Assembly (NCBI RefSeq): GCF_001279005.1
Contig: NZ_LGCN01000203.1
Coordinates: 1 to 64,000, forward strand
Direction: 5' to 3'
Source of the DNA: Streptomyces caelestis
GTDB lineage: Bacteria > Actinomycetota > Actinomycetes > Streptomycetales > Streptomycetaceae
Length of the DNA stretch: 64,000 nucleotides
Below the pieces are notes generated by a model. The model ran no database searches and was not told the origin of the DNA. It saw only the letters and a list, made by a program, of their open reading frames with translations. Each line of letters begins with the position of its first letter. The stretch's first letter is position 1. Made by a program: the position numbers and the translations under genes. Shown one piece after another: positions 42,782-51,650 of the stretch.

Positions 42782-43999
42782 ATGACCGCTATGACCCCCG
42801 GCTCGAACATCCCCCTTCCCACCGCCCGAGTGACGGTGGACGTCTCCGCGCCCGTGCGGCTCGACGTTTCGGGCCTGCTGCTCACCGCCGACGGCAAGGT
42901 GCGCTCCGACGACGACTTCATCTTCTACAACCAGCCCGCCGGCCCCGGCGTGACCTACCGCTCCGGCGGCGGCGCCACCCCCGACGCCATCACGGTCGAC
43001 ACCACGGCCGTGCCCCCGGGCATCGAGAAGATCGTCGTCACCGCCAGCCCCGACGCCGCCGGCCAGACCTTCCAGGGCATCGAACCGACCGCCACCCTCC
43101 GCAGCGCGGACGACAACGCGGTCCTGGCCACGTTCACTCCCCCGCGTCTCGGCGCCGAGACCGCGCTCGTGATCGTCGAGATCTACCTGCGCAACGGCGC
43201 CTGGAAGGCCCGCGCCGTCGGCCAGGGCTACGCCAACGGCCTGGCCGGCATCGCCACCGACTTCGGCGTCACGGTCGAGGAGCCCGCCGCCCAGCCGGTC
43301 GCTCCGCCGCCCGCCCCGCCGATGTCCGTCCCCCAGGCGCCCCCCATGCCCGCCGCCGCGCCCGCCGCGCCCGCCGCGCCCGCCGCGCCCCCGGCCCCGC
43401 CCGCCGCCGCCCCCGGCACCGGGAAGATCAACCTCGACAAGGGCCGGGTCAGCCTGCAGAAGAACCAGACCGTCTCCCTGATGAAGGGCGGCCGGCCGCT
43501 GCTCTCCCAGGTCAGGATGGGCCTCGGCTGGGAACCGGCCTACCGCGGCAAGGACATCGACCTGGACGCCTCGGTCATCGCCTACGGCCCGCAGCGCAAC
43601 CACATCGACAGCTGCTACTTCGGCAAGCTGCAGATCGTGAACGGCGCGATCCGGCACTCCGGCGACAACCTCACCGGTGAGGGCGGCGGGGACGACGAGG
43701 TGATCACCGTGGACCTCGGACGCCTGCCCCAGGAGGTCTCCGGCCTGGTCTTCACGGTCAACTCCTTCTCCGGCCAGAAGTTCACCGAGGTCGCCAAGGC
43801 CTACTGCCGCCTGCTGGACGCCACCACGGGCGAGGAACTGGTCCGCTTCGACCTCACGAGCGCCGAACCGCAGACGGGCGTGATGATGGCGAAGCTGATC
43901 CGCCAGTACTCCGGCGAGTGGGAGATGACCGCGATGGGCGACTTCGTGAAGTCGCGCACGGTACGGGGGATGGTGAAGCCGGCCGGCCAGGCGCTGTAG
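42782..43999 (+). CDS. TerD-family protein with two TerD domains
   Basis: 405 residues. First TerD-like domain (about 15-165): VSAPVRLDVSGLLLTADGKVRSDDDFIFYNQPAGPGVTY. An Ala/Pro-rich linker (about 172-215) separates it from a second TerD domain: RVSLQKNQTVSLMKG, VRMGLGWEPAYRGKDIDLDASVIAY, DSCYFGKLQ, GDDEVITVDLGRLPQEVSGLVFTVNSFSG and GEWEMTAMGDF. TerD domains bind calcium through the Asp-rich GDDE/DLDAS loops and belong to tellurite/stress systems. It is alone here, without terB/terC/terZ neighbours. Confidence 0.9.
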   Translation: MTAMTPGSNIPLPTARVTVDVSAPVRLDVSGLLLTADGKVRSDDDFIFYNQPAGPGVTYRSGGGATPDAITVDTTAVPPGIEKIVVTASPDAAGQTFQGIEPTATLRSADDNAVLATFTPPRLGAETALVIVEIYLRNGAWKARAVGQGYANGLAGIATDFGVTVEEPAAQPVAPPPAPPMSVPQAPPMPAAAPAAPAAPAAPPAPPAAAPGTGKINLDKGRVSLQKNQTVSLMKGGRPLLSQVRMGLGWEPAYRGKDIDLDASVIAYGPQRNHIDSCYFGKLQIVNGAIRHSGDNLTGEGGGDDEVITVDLGRLPQEVSGLVFTVNSFSGQKFTEVAKAYCRLLDATTGEELVRFDLTSAEPQTGVMMAKLIRQYSGEWEMTAMGDFVKSRTVRGMVKPAGQAL

Positions 44000-44016
44000 C
44001 CGCCCGGGCAGGCCGT

Positions 44017-44045
44017 CGGGCGCCCCCGTGGCCAGGGGGCGCCCG
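44017..44045. terminator. Bidirectional terminator candidate
   Basis: CGGGCGCCCCC (44017-44027) pairs with GGGGGCGCCCG (44035-44045), an 11-bp perfect stem with loop GTGGCCA. It lies between the convergent TerD and TetR genes. Confidence 0.7.
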
Positions 44046-44054
44046 GATTGACGG

Positions 44055-44609
44055 CTACGCCCGCAGCCCCTCCATCAGCAACCCCAGGTACCGGCGGATC
44101 TGCGTGCCCTCCCCGCCCGCCAGCTCCGAGGCCGTCGCGACCCCGTGGGCCAGCCGCAGCACGTCGACGGGCTCGACGTCGCGCCGCAGCACGCCCGCCT
44201 CCCGCGCCGCCCCGACCAGCCGGTCCACCGCGCTCGTCAGCGGATCGCAGCACCGCGTGCCGCCGTCACCGACGGCGGCGCCCAGCAGCGCCCGCAGCCC
44301 CCGGATCCGGAGCATCCCGGCGCCGAGTTCGTTCAGCCACTCCACCAGCGCCTCGCCCGGCGGCAGCCGCTCGGCCAGTTCGGCGGCCCGCGCCGCGAGC
44401 GACTCGATGCGGTCGACGTACGCGGCCTCCAGCAGCGCCCGACGGGTCGGGAAGTGCCGGTAGAGCGTGCCGGACCCGACACCCGCCCGCTTGGCGATGT
44501 CGTCGAGCGAGGCGCCCTCGCCGTGCGCGGCGAACGCCTCCACCGCGGCCTCGAGCAACAGCTCGCGATTGCGGCGGGCGTCCGCGCGCATGGACCTGAC
44601 CTGCGCCAC
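44055..44609 (-). CDS. TetR-family transcriptional regulator
   Basis: 184 residues from GTG 44609, chosen because GAGGAG lies 6 bases upstream; ATG 44591 is an alternative. HTH: RNRELLLEAAVEAFAAHGEGASLDDIAKRAGVGSGTLYRHFPTRRALLEAAY. The C-terminal ligand domain has LRALLGAAVGDGGTRCCDPL and VLRLAHGVATASELAGG. Target unknown. Confidence 0.92.
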   Translation of the reverse strand: MAQVRSMRADARRNRELLLEAAVEAFAAHGEGASLDDIAKRAGVGSGTLYRHFPTRRALLEAAYVDRIESLAARAAELAERLPPGEALVEWLNELGAGMLRIRGLRALLGAAVGDGGTRCCDPLTSAVDRLVGAAREAGVLRRDVEPVDVLRLAHGVATASELAGGEGTQIRRYLGLLMEGLRA

Positions 44610-44720
44610 CACCCACTCCTCACCCCGGGAACCCTCCCCGTACCCTACCGAGCGGGGAACGGGGAGGGCCCCGGACCGCGGCGGCCCCTCACCGGGCCGG
44701 GGTCCGGGCGAGCACATCGG

Positions 44721-46178
44721 TCACCGGCGCTTGTGCCGCTTCCACGGCCCGGTGATGGCCAGCATGATGCCCGGTTCCTGGATGTTGGCGTAGAGGGTCC
44801 TGCCGTCGGGCGAGAAGGTGACGCCGGTGAATTCGCTGAACTCCGGCTCCTCCTCGGTGCCGATGTTGAGTTCGTTGCGGGCGATGGGGTAGGTGCGCCC
44901 GCTGTCGGTGGCTCCGAACAGGTGCTGCGCGCCCTCGCCGTCCTCGGCGATGATCAGGCCGCCGTACGGCGAGACGGTGATGTTGTCCGGGCCGTCGAAG
45001 GAGCCGTCCCCCGACGGGTCCCGGTCGACGCCGAGCAGGACCTTCAGGGTCAGCGTGCGGCGCCTGGGGTCGTAGAACCAGACCTGGCCGTCGTGCCGGA
45101 CGGGGCTCTCCTCGCGGGCGTACGAGGAGACGATGTACGCCCCGCCGTCGCCCCACCACATGCCCTCCAGCTTGCGGGCGCGGGTGACCTCGCCGGCCGC
45201 GAACTGCTCGCGCACGGCGACGGTCCGCGCGTCGCGGTCGGGCACGTCCACCCAGTCGACGCCGTACACCGTGCCGGTCCTCGTGGCGCGGGAGAGGTCG
45301 TCGACGTACCGGCCGCCGGAGTCGTAGCACTTGGGCGCCTGGAGGACGCCGGCGTCGTCGGCGAGGGTGCGGAGCGTGCCGGGGCCGTAGCGGAAGCCCT
45401 CCGGCGGGGTCCAGCGGTAGAACAGGCCGTTGGGCTCGTCGGCGTCCTCGGTGAGGTAGGCGTGGCCGCGCTTGGAGTCGATGACGACGGCCTCGTGGTC
45501 GTAACGCCCGAAGAACTTCAGCGGCTTGGGGTCGCGGTTGGCGCGCCGGTCGGCGGGGTCGACCTCGAAGACGTAGCCGTGGTCCTTGGTCATGCCGTTC
45601 TCGCCGGCCCGGTCGGAGTTCTCCTCGCAGGTGAGCCAGGTGCCCCACGGGGTGGTGCCGCCCGCGCAGTTCTGGGCGGTGCCGGCGATGCCGACCCACT
45701 CGGCGACGCCGCCGTCGGGGCGCACCTCGACCACCGTGCAGCCGCCGGGCGCGGCCGGGTCGTAGACCAGGCCCTCGACGAGCGGGACGGGGAACTCCCG
45801 TTCGTCGCGCGGGCCGTCCATCTCGTGGTTGTTGACCAGGAGGGTGCTGCCGCGCGGTCCGGGGAAGGCGGCCGTTCCGTCGTGGTCGGCGGGCGTGAAC
45901 TCGCCGGATTCCAGGCGGGTCCTGCCGCTGTGGGTGAGCACGCGGTAGGTGAACCCGGCGGGCAGGGCGAGGATGCCGTCCGGGTCCGCGACGAGCGGTC
46001 CGTACCCGACCCCGCCGTGCCGTCCGGCCGCTTCCCCGTGCCCTTCGTCCGCGCTCTCGGTGTCGGCGGTCGCGAGGGCGTGGGGTGCGGAGGCGAGGGC
46101 GGCCACACTGCCCGCCAGCGCGACACCGGCGCCGGCGATCGCGGACGTTCTGGCGAAGTCCCTGCGGGTGAGCGACAT
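44721..46178 (-). CDS. PhoX-family (DUF839) secreted phosphatase
   Basis: 485 residues with a twin-arginine signal (SLTRRDFARTSAIAGAGVAL). PhoX features: LALPAGFTYRVLTHSG, LLVNNHEMDGPRDEREFP, GTTPWGTWLTCEENSD, HGYVFEVDPAD, FFGRYDHEAVVIDSKRG, YLTEDADEPNGLFYRWTPPEG and DGPDNITVSPYGGLIIAEDG. PhoX enzymes are calcium/iron-dependent phosphatases exported by Tat and induced by phosphate starvation; a PHO-box-like repeat lies upstream (46246-46267). Confidence 0.9.
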   Translation of the reverse strand: MSLTRRDFARTSAIAGAGVALAGSVAALASAPHALATADTESADEGHGEAAGRHGGVGYGPLVADPDGILALPAGFTYRVLTHSGRTRLESGEFTPADHDGTAAFPGPRGSTLLVNNHEMDGPRDEREFPVPLVEGLVYDPAAPGGCTVVEVRPDGGVAEWVGIAGTAQNCAGGTTPWGTWLTCEENSDRAGENGMTKDHGYVFEVDPADRRANRDPKPLKFFGRYDHEAVVIDSKRGHAYLTEDADEPNGLFYRWTPPEGFRYGPGTLRTLADDAGVLQAPKCYDSGGRYVDDLSRATRTGTVYGVDWVDVPDRDARTVAVREQFAAGEVTRARKLEGMWWGDGGAYIVSSYAREESPVRHDGQVWFYDPRRRTLTLKVLLGVDRDPSGDGSFDGPDNITVSPYGGLIIAEDGEGAQHLFGATDSGRTYPIARNELNIGTEEEPEFSEFTGVTFSPDGRTLYANIQEPGIMLAITGPWKRHKRR

Positions 46179-46245
46179 GCTGTCTCCTGTGACGTGGCTG
46201 GGCCGTGGAGGGTGGCGAACCCCGTGCGCCCGCCACGCTCCCGCC

Positions 46246-46267
46246 CGCGCCTGAACGCCGGCTGAAC
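46246..46267 (-). promoter_or_regulatory. PHO box (PhoP-binding direct repeat) candidate
   Basis: On the minus strand two adjacent 11-base units read GTTCAGCCGGC and GTTCAGGCGCG, 67 bases upstream of the PhoX start. This matches the streptomycete PhoP direct-repeat-unit form, which begins GTTCA with 11-base periodicity. A further GTTCACGGAAG (complement of 46291-46301) lies upstream. Confidence 0.65.
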
Positions 46268-46323
46268 ACCGAGGGTCACGGGAGTTCTCCCTTCCGTGAA
46301 CCGCGCGGGTCCCGCCGCGGAGC

Positions 46324-47760
46324 TCAGCCCCCGTGCTGCGACCGCGCCTTGAACGCGGCCTTCCGCGCTTCCTTGGCGATCCGCTTGTCGGGGTGCAGCC
46401 GCCCCATGGCCTCCAGCACGTCCGCGGTGGCCGGGTGCTCCACCCGCCAGGCCGTGTCGAAGAAGCCGCTGTGCTGCCGTGCGAGTCCCTCCACCAGGGA
46501 GCGCAGCTCCTCGGAGTTGCCCTCGGCGGCGAGCTGGGCGGCGACCGTGTCGACGGTCAGCCAGAAGATCAGGGCCTCGGACGGCGGCGGCACGTCGCTC
46601 ACCCCGTGCTCGGCCAGCCACACCCGGGCCAGCCCGCCGAGTTCGGGATCGTCCAGCACCTCCCGCAGCGCGGGCTCCGCCGCCGTGCCGACCAGCGACA
46701 GCGCCTGCTGGCACCGCAGCCGCCGCAGCGGCGCGCCCTGGTCCGCCCCGCGTGCCGCGGCCAGCAACTCGCGCGCGGCCCGGAGCGGATCACGCCGGTG
46801 CAGCCACTGCTCGGTCTCCGCGTGGGCGGCGGCCGGCGGGAAGGCGGCCGTGCCGTCGAGCAGCGCGTCCGCGCCCTTGTCCACGAGGTCGCCCACGGCC
46901 GGCGCCTCGAATCCGGCCTCCAGCAGCCGGGCGCGCAGTCCGTACAGTCCGAGCGGGGTCAGCCGGACCATGCCGTACCGGGAGACGTCGGTGTCGTCGA
47001 CCGGCGCGGCGGGCTCCTCGTCGGCGTCGGCCATCAGCGCCTCGTCCACCGGCCGGTACTCCACGAGTCCGACCGGCTCCAGCATCCGGAACTGGTCGTC
47101 CAGCCGCATCATGGCGTCGGACACCTGCTCCAGGACGTCGTCGGTGGGCTCGGTCATGTCACCGGGCACGATCACCGACGCGGCCAGCGCGGGCAACGGC
47201 ACCATCGCGTCGTCGGCGCCCTCGCCGCCCGCGGTCAGCAGGTAGAGGTTGCCGAGCACCCCGTCCAGGAACTCCGCCTCGGCCTCCGGATCCCAGTCCA
47301 GCGCGTCGAGATCGATCTCCCCGGACCCCTCCCCCTCGGCGATGGCGTCGACCAGCCCGCCCAGGTCGGGAACGCTCGCGTCGCCGAGCACCGTCTCCAG
47401 GGCCGCGCGCCACACCCCGAGCACGTCCCGCGGCGATCCGCCGGTGAGCAGCGCCAGACCGTCCCCCGCGGCGACGGTCCCCTCCTCCTCGTCGACCACC
47501 TCGACGAGTCCGGCGTCCACGGCGACGCGCCAGGCCTCACTGGCGTCGGCCGCGGCGTCCTCCCCGGTCAGGCCCAGCTCCGCGGCGGCCGCCGGCAGCT
47601 GTTCGTCGACGAGCCCGGCGCCGGCGTCGACCCGGGTGTCCGGCCCGGCCCAGCGGGCGAGCCCGGCAGCCCGGGAGAGCAGGGGGGTGGACAGGGCGTC
47701 GCGCGCCAGCTCCGCTTCGGGACGCAGCCGCGCAGGCGGCAGGATGGAGCTGTCTGACAT
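46324..47760 (-). CDS. Conserved actinobacterial protein of unknown function
   Basis: 478 residues, strongly acidic in its first 250 (for example LVEVVDEEEGTVAAGDG and GEGSGEIDLDALDWDPEAEAEF) and basic at the end (KRIAKEARKAAFKARSQHGG). The central part is helical with ARELLAAARGADQGAPLRRLRCQQALSLVG, suggestive of HEAT-like repeats. No signal peptide or membrane segment. I do not recognise a named function. Confidence 0.8.
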   Translation of the reverse strand: MSDSSILPPARLRPEAELARDALSTPLLSRAAGLARWAGPDTRVDAGAGLVDEQLPAAAAELGLTGEDAAADASEAWRVAVDAGLVEVVDEEEGTVAAGDGLALLTGGSPRDVLGVWRAALETVLGDASVPDLGGLVDAIAEGEGSGEIDLDALDWDPEAEAEFLDGVLGNLYLLTAGGEGADDAMVPLPALAASVIVPGDMTEPTDDVLEQVSDAMMRLDDQFRMLEPVGLVEYRPVDEALMADADEEPAAPVDDTDVSRYGMVRLTPLGLYGLRARLLEAGFEAPAVGDLVDKGADALLDGTAAFPPAAAHAETEQWLHRRDPLRAARELLAAARGADQGAPLRRLRCQQALSLVGTAAEPALREVLDDPELGGLARVWLAEHGVSDVPPPSEALIFWLTVDTVAAQLAAEGNSEELRSLVEGLARQHSGFFDTAWRVEHPATADVLEAMGRLHPDKRIAKEARKAAFKARSQHGG

Positions 47761-47943
47761 CGGCTGTTTCTCCTAGGGCCGTTAACCACTCGGCCGCTCA
47801 GCCTAGACGGATTTCCACCCATGCCGCCCGCTTCATCTCCCCGTCAGCGGCCGTACCTGGCCGAAACCTTGACAAGTGACCTGGTCCGACAGGAGATTGA
47901 CGCGCGTAGAAGAGGGTGGGTCACACGTTCCGGAGGGAATCCG

Positions 47944-49767
47944 TTGCCGAGAAAGTCCGCGCGTCTCGCCGCGCTCACCGTCGCCGCCGCATGCTCCGCG
48001 GCATCCGCCGTCGTCCTCACGTCCCCCGCGCACGCCGACACGGTGCGCATCCATGACGTCCAGGGCGACACCCGCACCTCGCCGCTGGCCGGCGAACAGG
48101 TCACCGGTGTGACCGGCATCGTCACCGGCGTCCGCACCTACGGCTCGTCCCGCGGCTTCTGGATCCAGGACCCCGCCCCGGACGCCGACCCGGCCACCAG
48201 CGAGGGCGTCTTCGTCTTCACGAGCTCCACCCCCAAGGGGGTCGCGGTGGGCGACGCCGTCACGGTCTCGGGCACGGTCTCGGAGTACGTCCCGGGAGGC
48301 GCCTCCTCGGGCAACCAGTCCCTGACGGAGATCGTCCGCCCCACCTTCACGGTCACCTCGAGCGGCAACCCGCTGCCCGCCCCCACGGCCGTCACCGCGC
48401 GCTCCGTCCCCGCCGCGTACGCCCCCGCGGGCGACCCGGCGGCGAACGGCTCGATCAACGCGCTGCCCCTGCGCCCCACGCAGTACGCCCTGGACCTGTA
48501 CGAGTCCCTGGAGGGCATGAACGTCCAGGTCTCCGACGCCCGCGTGGTGGGCGCCACCGACCCGTACACCGAACTCTGGGTCACGGTGAAGCCCCACGAG
48601 CACCGCAACCACCGGGGCGGCACGGTCTACGGCTCCTACGACGCCCGGAACACCGGCCGCCTCCAGATCCAGTCCCTGGGCAAGGCGTCCGACTTCCCCG
48701 ACGCGAACGTCGGCGACACCCTCGCCGGGAAGACCACGGGCCCCCTGGACTACAACCAGTTCGGCGGCTACACCCTCGTGGCCGACGAGCTGGGCGCCCT
48801 CGCCTCCGCGGACCTCCGGCGCGAGACCACCCGCGCCCAGCGCTCCACCGAACTGGCGATCGCGACCTACAACGTCGAGAACCTCGACCCCTCGGACGAC
48901 ACCTTCGCCGCCCACGCCGCCGCGATCGTGGACAACCTCAAGTCCCCCGACATCGTGTCCCTGGAGGAGATCCAGGACAACAACGGCGCCGTCGACGACG
49001 GCACGGTCGCCGCCGACCGGACGATGACCGCGCTGATCGACGCCGTCGAGGCGGCGGGCGGCCCCCGCTACGACTGGCGCTCCGTCGACCCCGCCGACAA
49101 GCAGGACGGCGGCCAGCCGGGCGGCAACATCCGCCAGGCCTTCCTCTTCAACCCCGCACGCGTCTCGTTCACCGACCGTCCGGGCGGCGACGCCACCACG
49201 GCCACCGGTGTCACGAAGATCCGCGGCAAGGCGGCCCTGACCCTCTCCCCCGGTCGCGTCGACCCGACGTCCGAGGCCTTCGACGACAGCCGCAAGCCGC
49301 TCGCGGGCGAGTTCGCCTTCCGGGGCCGCACGGTCATCGTCATCGCCAACCACTTCGCGTCGAAGGGCGGCGACCAGGGCCTGACCTCCCAGTACCAGCC
49401 CCCGTCCCGCAGCTCGGAGACCCAGCGCCACCTCCAGGCCGAGGCGGTCCACGACTTCACGGCGAAGATCCTCAAGACCCAGAAGAACGCCGACGTGGTG
49501 GCCCTGGGCGACATCAACGACTTCGAGTTCTCCAGGACGACCGAACTCCTCGAGGGCCGGGGCGCCCTCTGGTCGGCGATCAAGTCCCTTCCCCGGTCCG
49601 AGCGTTACTCGTACGTCTACCAGGGCGACAGCCAGGTCCTGGACCAGATCCTGATCAGTCCGTCCATCCGCCGCGGCGCCTTCACGTACGACAGCGTGCA
49701 CATCAACGCGGAGTTCCACGACCAGATCAGCGACCACGACCCGCAGGTGCTCCGCTTCCGGCCGTGA
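47944..49767 (+). CDS. Secreted ExeM/NucH-type endonuclease/exonuclease/phosphatase
   Basis: 607 residues if started at TTG 47944, which has GGAGGG 6 bases upstream; the frame is open to 47821 but that part is not signal-like. Sec signal: SARLAALTVAAACSAASAVV...AHA-DT. An OB-fold/lamin-like region (about 35-290) contains IHDVQGDTRTSPLAGEQVTGVTGIVTGV. The EEP nuclease domain has IATYNVENLDPSDD, VSLEEIQDNNG, VIANHFASKG, VVALGDINDFEFS, LDQILIS and ISDHDPQV, the full metal and His catalytic set. It degrades extracellular DNA, a phosphate and carbon source. Confidence 0.92.
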   Translation: MPRKSARLAALTVAAACSAASAVVLTSPAHADTVRIHDVQGDTRTSPLAGEQVTGVTGIVTGVRTYGSSRGFWIQDPAPDADPATSEGVFVFTSSTPKGVAVGDAVTVSGTVSEYVPGGASSGNQSLTEIVRPTFTVTSSGNPLPAPTAVTARSVPAAYAPAGDPAANGSINALPLRPTQYALDLYESLEGMNVQVSDARVVGATDPYTELWVTVKPHEHRNHRGGTVYGSYDARNTGRLQIQSLGKASDFPDANVGDTLAGKTTGPLDYNQFGGYTLVADELGALASADLRRETTRAQRSTELAIATYNVENLDPSDDTFAAHAAAIVDNLKSPDIVSLEEIQDNNGAVDDGTVAADRTMTALIDAVEAAGGPRYDWRSVDPADKQDGGQPGGNIRQAFLFNPARVSFTDRPGGDATTATGVTKIRGKAALTLSPGRVDPTSEAFDDSRKPLAGEFAFRGRTVIVIANHFASKGGDQGLTSQYQPPSRSSETQRHLQAEAVHDFTAKILKTQKNADVVALGDINDFEFSRTTELLEGRGALWSAIKSLPRSERYSYVYQGDSQVLDQILISPSIRRGAFTYDSVHINAEFHDQISDHDPQVLRFRP

Positions 49768-49787
49768 CGAACGGCCGCCCACGGCGA

Positions 49788-49827
49788 CGAGGGGACGGCG
49801 CGGGGGTGCCCCCGCGCCGTCCCCTCG
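49788..49827. terminator. Very strong stem-loop between convergent genes
   Basis: CGAGGGGACGGCGCGGGGG (49788-49806) is exactly complementary to 49809-49827, a 19-base arm with a minimal loop, between the nuclease gene and the oppositely oriented DUF3618 gene. Confidence 0.82.
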
Positions 49828-49855
49828 GGCGGGCCCGCGCCACGGGCCCGCCGCC

Positions 49856-50218
49856 TCAACAGCGGTGGCGCCGCACCATCACCGCACCCGTGACGAGCGC
49901 GATCACCGCGCCGGCGATCGCCGCCGGCTTGCGGTACCGCGCCCCGGCCTTCCCGGCGTGCGCCGCACTGCTCCGCATCTGCACGGTCATCGCCCCGGCC
50001 CGGTCCCGCAGGTCCTCGGCCTTCGCCCGCGCCCTCCCCTTGACGTCCATCTTCCCGGCCAGCTCCTCGACGGTGTCGCCGAGTTCGTGACGCGTCCGCT
50101 CGATCTGCCGCCGCAGCTCGTCCGGCCCCTTGGCCCCCCGCCCCGTCGCCGCGGCCTCCGCGTCCGGGTCCACGTGGGCCCCCGCCGGGGACCCCGCGCG
50201 CCTCACGTCGTGCGTCAT
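49856..50218 (-). CDS. DUF3618 membrane protein
   Basis: 120 residues from ATG 50218, overlapping the upstream gene's stop. The DUF3618 core is GPDELRRQIERTRHELGDTVEELAGKMDVKGRARAKAEDLR, a charged helix, followed by one C-terminal membrane segment (AAIAGAVIALVTGAVMV). Such proteins pair with holin-like envelope proteins in actinomycetes, as here. Role unknown. Confidence 0.88.
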   Translation of the reverse strand: MTHDVRRAGSPAGAHVDPDAEAAATGRGAKGPDELRRQIERTRHELGDTVEELAGKMDVKGRARAKAEDLRDRAGAMTVQMRSSAAHAGKAGARYRKPAAIAGAVIALVTGAVMVRRHRC

Positions 50219-50631
50219 CGGTGCGCCCTTTCCTTGATCTCCTCGACATCGGCCTTCACGCTGCCCATGGTCCGTTCGGGCTTGGGCGGCGTGGCCCGGC
50301 GCAACTGCCCGCGACCGGCAAGAGCGAGCACACCGGCGATGGCGAACAGCAGTCCCGTGACGATGAGCGCCGCCGCCCACAGCGGCAGCACCAGGTCCAG
50401 CGCGGCGACGACCGTGCCGGCCAGCGCGAGCAGTCCCGCATAGCCGAACGCCCCCGCCGCACCCAGCATCCCGCCGCCGCGCCCCGCGCGACGCCCCTTC
50501 TCCGCCAGTTCCTCCTTGGCGAGCGCCACTTCCTGGCGTGCGAGCCGGGAGATCTGTTCGGTGGCCTGTCCGACGAGCTCACCCACGCTGTGCTCGTCGC
50601 GAACCGGCCGTCGCTCGATGGTTCCGGTCAC
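50215..50631 (-). CDS. Actinobacterial holin-X/phage-holin-family membrane protein
   Basis: 138 residues from GTG 50631 with GGAGAGGAGG upstream. Amphipathic helix SVGELVGQATEQISRLARQEVALAKEELAEKGRRAG, then two membrane segments (GYAGLLALAGTVVAALDLVLPLWAAALIVTGLLFAIAGVL, read as two helices) and a basic tail. Matches the DUF1469/Hol-X group. Despite the name it is a chromosomal envelope protein, not evidence of a prophage. Confidence 0.87.
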   Translation of the reverse strand: MTGTIERRPVRDEHSVGELVGQATEQISRLARQEVALAKEELAEKGRRAGRGGGMLGAAGAFGYAGLLALAGTVVAALDLVLPLWAAALIVTGLLFAIAGVLALAGRGQLRRATPPKPERTMGSVKADVEEIKERAHR

Positions 50632-50762
50632 GATGCGCCTCCTCTCCTGTCGGAGCACCCGAGTACCCCCACCGTCCCGGCGTTATCCATAAAGCAACGC
50701 TTACCCATACCGGACACTACATTTAAGTAGAACTTCACGAGCCGTCGGCAAACACTACCCCC

Positions 50763-51650
50763 ATGACCCCACCCCTCGGCCGCACCCTGTGCGCGATGAT
50801 CACCCCGTTCACCCCCGCCGGCGCCCTCGACCTGGACGGCGCCCAGCACCTGGCCGACCACCTGGTCGCCCAGGGCTGCGACGGCCTGGTCCTCTCGGGG
50901 ACGACGGGCGAGTCCCCCACCACCACCGACGCGGAGAAGTCGTCCCTCGTCGAGGCGGTGCGCGAGGCCGTCGGCACCCGGGCGACGATCGTCGCCGGCG
51001 TCGGCACTCCCGACACCGCCCACACCGCGGAACTGGCCCGCGGGGCGGAGAAGGCCGGCGCGGACGCCCTCCTCGTGACGGCCCCGTACTACAGCAGACC
51101 CCCGCAGGACGCGGTCGAGGCCCACTTCCTCGACGTCGCGAAGGCCACGGCCCTCCCCCTGGTCCTGTACGACATCCCGTCCCGCACCGGAGTCCGGATC
51201 GCACCGGACACCCTTCTGCGCCTGGCGGAGCACCCCCGCGTCCGGGCGGTCAAGGACTGCTCGTACGACTTCCTGGCCGCCCAGAGGGTCATGTCCCGCA
51301 CCGGCCTCGCGTACTACGCGGGCTGCGACGAACACAACCTGGCCCTCTACGCGGTGGGCGCCGCCGGCTGCGTCAGCACGGTCGCCAACGTGGTCCCGGC
51401 CCACATCCGCGCCGTCCTGGACGCCTTCGACGCGGGCGACACCGCCCGGGCGGCGCACCTCCAGCAGCGGGCGACCCCCCTCATCGAGGCGATGACGGCG
51501 AACGGCCTCCCCGGCGCGGTCACCGCGAAGGCCCTCCTCACCGCCCTGAACCTCCCCGCGGGCCCGCTCCGCCCACCGCTGAGGCCCGCCGGCCGGCACA
51601 CGGCCGACGGGCTCAGGGCGGTGCACGAGGACCTGACCGGGACCGGCTAG
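50763..51650 (+). CDS. dapA: 4-hydroxy-tetrahydrodipicolinate synthase
   Basis: 295 residues, typical length. Condenses pyruvate and aspartate semialdehyde in lysine/diaminopimelate synthesis. Phosphate loop GTTGESPTTT (about 46-55), Tyr ~136 in VLYDIPSRTG with the substrate Arg, and Schiff-base Lys ~164 in AVKDCSYD. The GTTGE loop and IPSRTG distinguish it from the sugar-acid DapA relatives at 28979 and 34911. dapD is nearby at 53849. An AT-rich promoter region precedes it. It may be one of several dapA copies. Confidence 0.87.
   Translation: MTPPLGRTLCAMITPFTPAGALDLDGAQHLADHLVAQGCDGLVLSGTTGESPTTTDAEKSSLVEAVREAVGTRATIVAGVGTPDTAHTAELARGAEKAGADALLVTAPYYSRPPQDAVEAHFLDVAKATALPLVLYDIPSRTGVRIAPDTLLRLAEHPRVRAVKDCSYDFLAAQRVMSRTGLAYYAGCDEHNLALYAVGAAGCVSTVANVVPAHIRAVLDAFDAGDTARAAHLQQRATPLIEAMTANGLPGAVTAKALLTALNLPAGPLRPPLRPAGRHTADGLRAVHEDLTGTG

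Noticed and set aside
47821..47943. Longer start for the secreted nuclease
   Set aside because: The added 41 residues precede and disrupt the signal peptide; TTG 47944 has an ideally spaced GGAGGG.
50215..50631. Prophage evidence from a holin-type protein
   Set aside because: Hol-X/DUF1469 with DUF3618 is a common chromosomal pair in actinomycetes, and no other phage genes are nearby.
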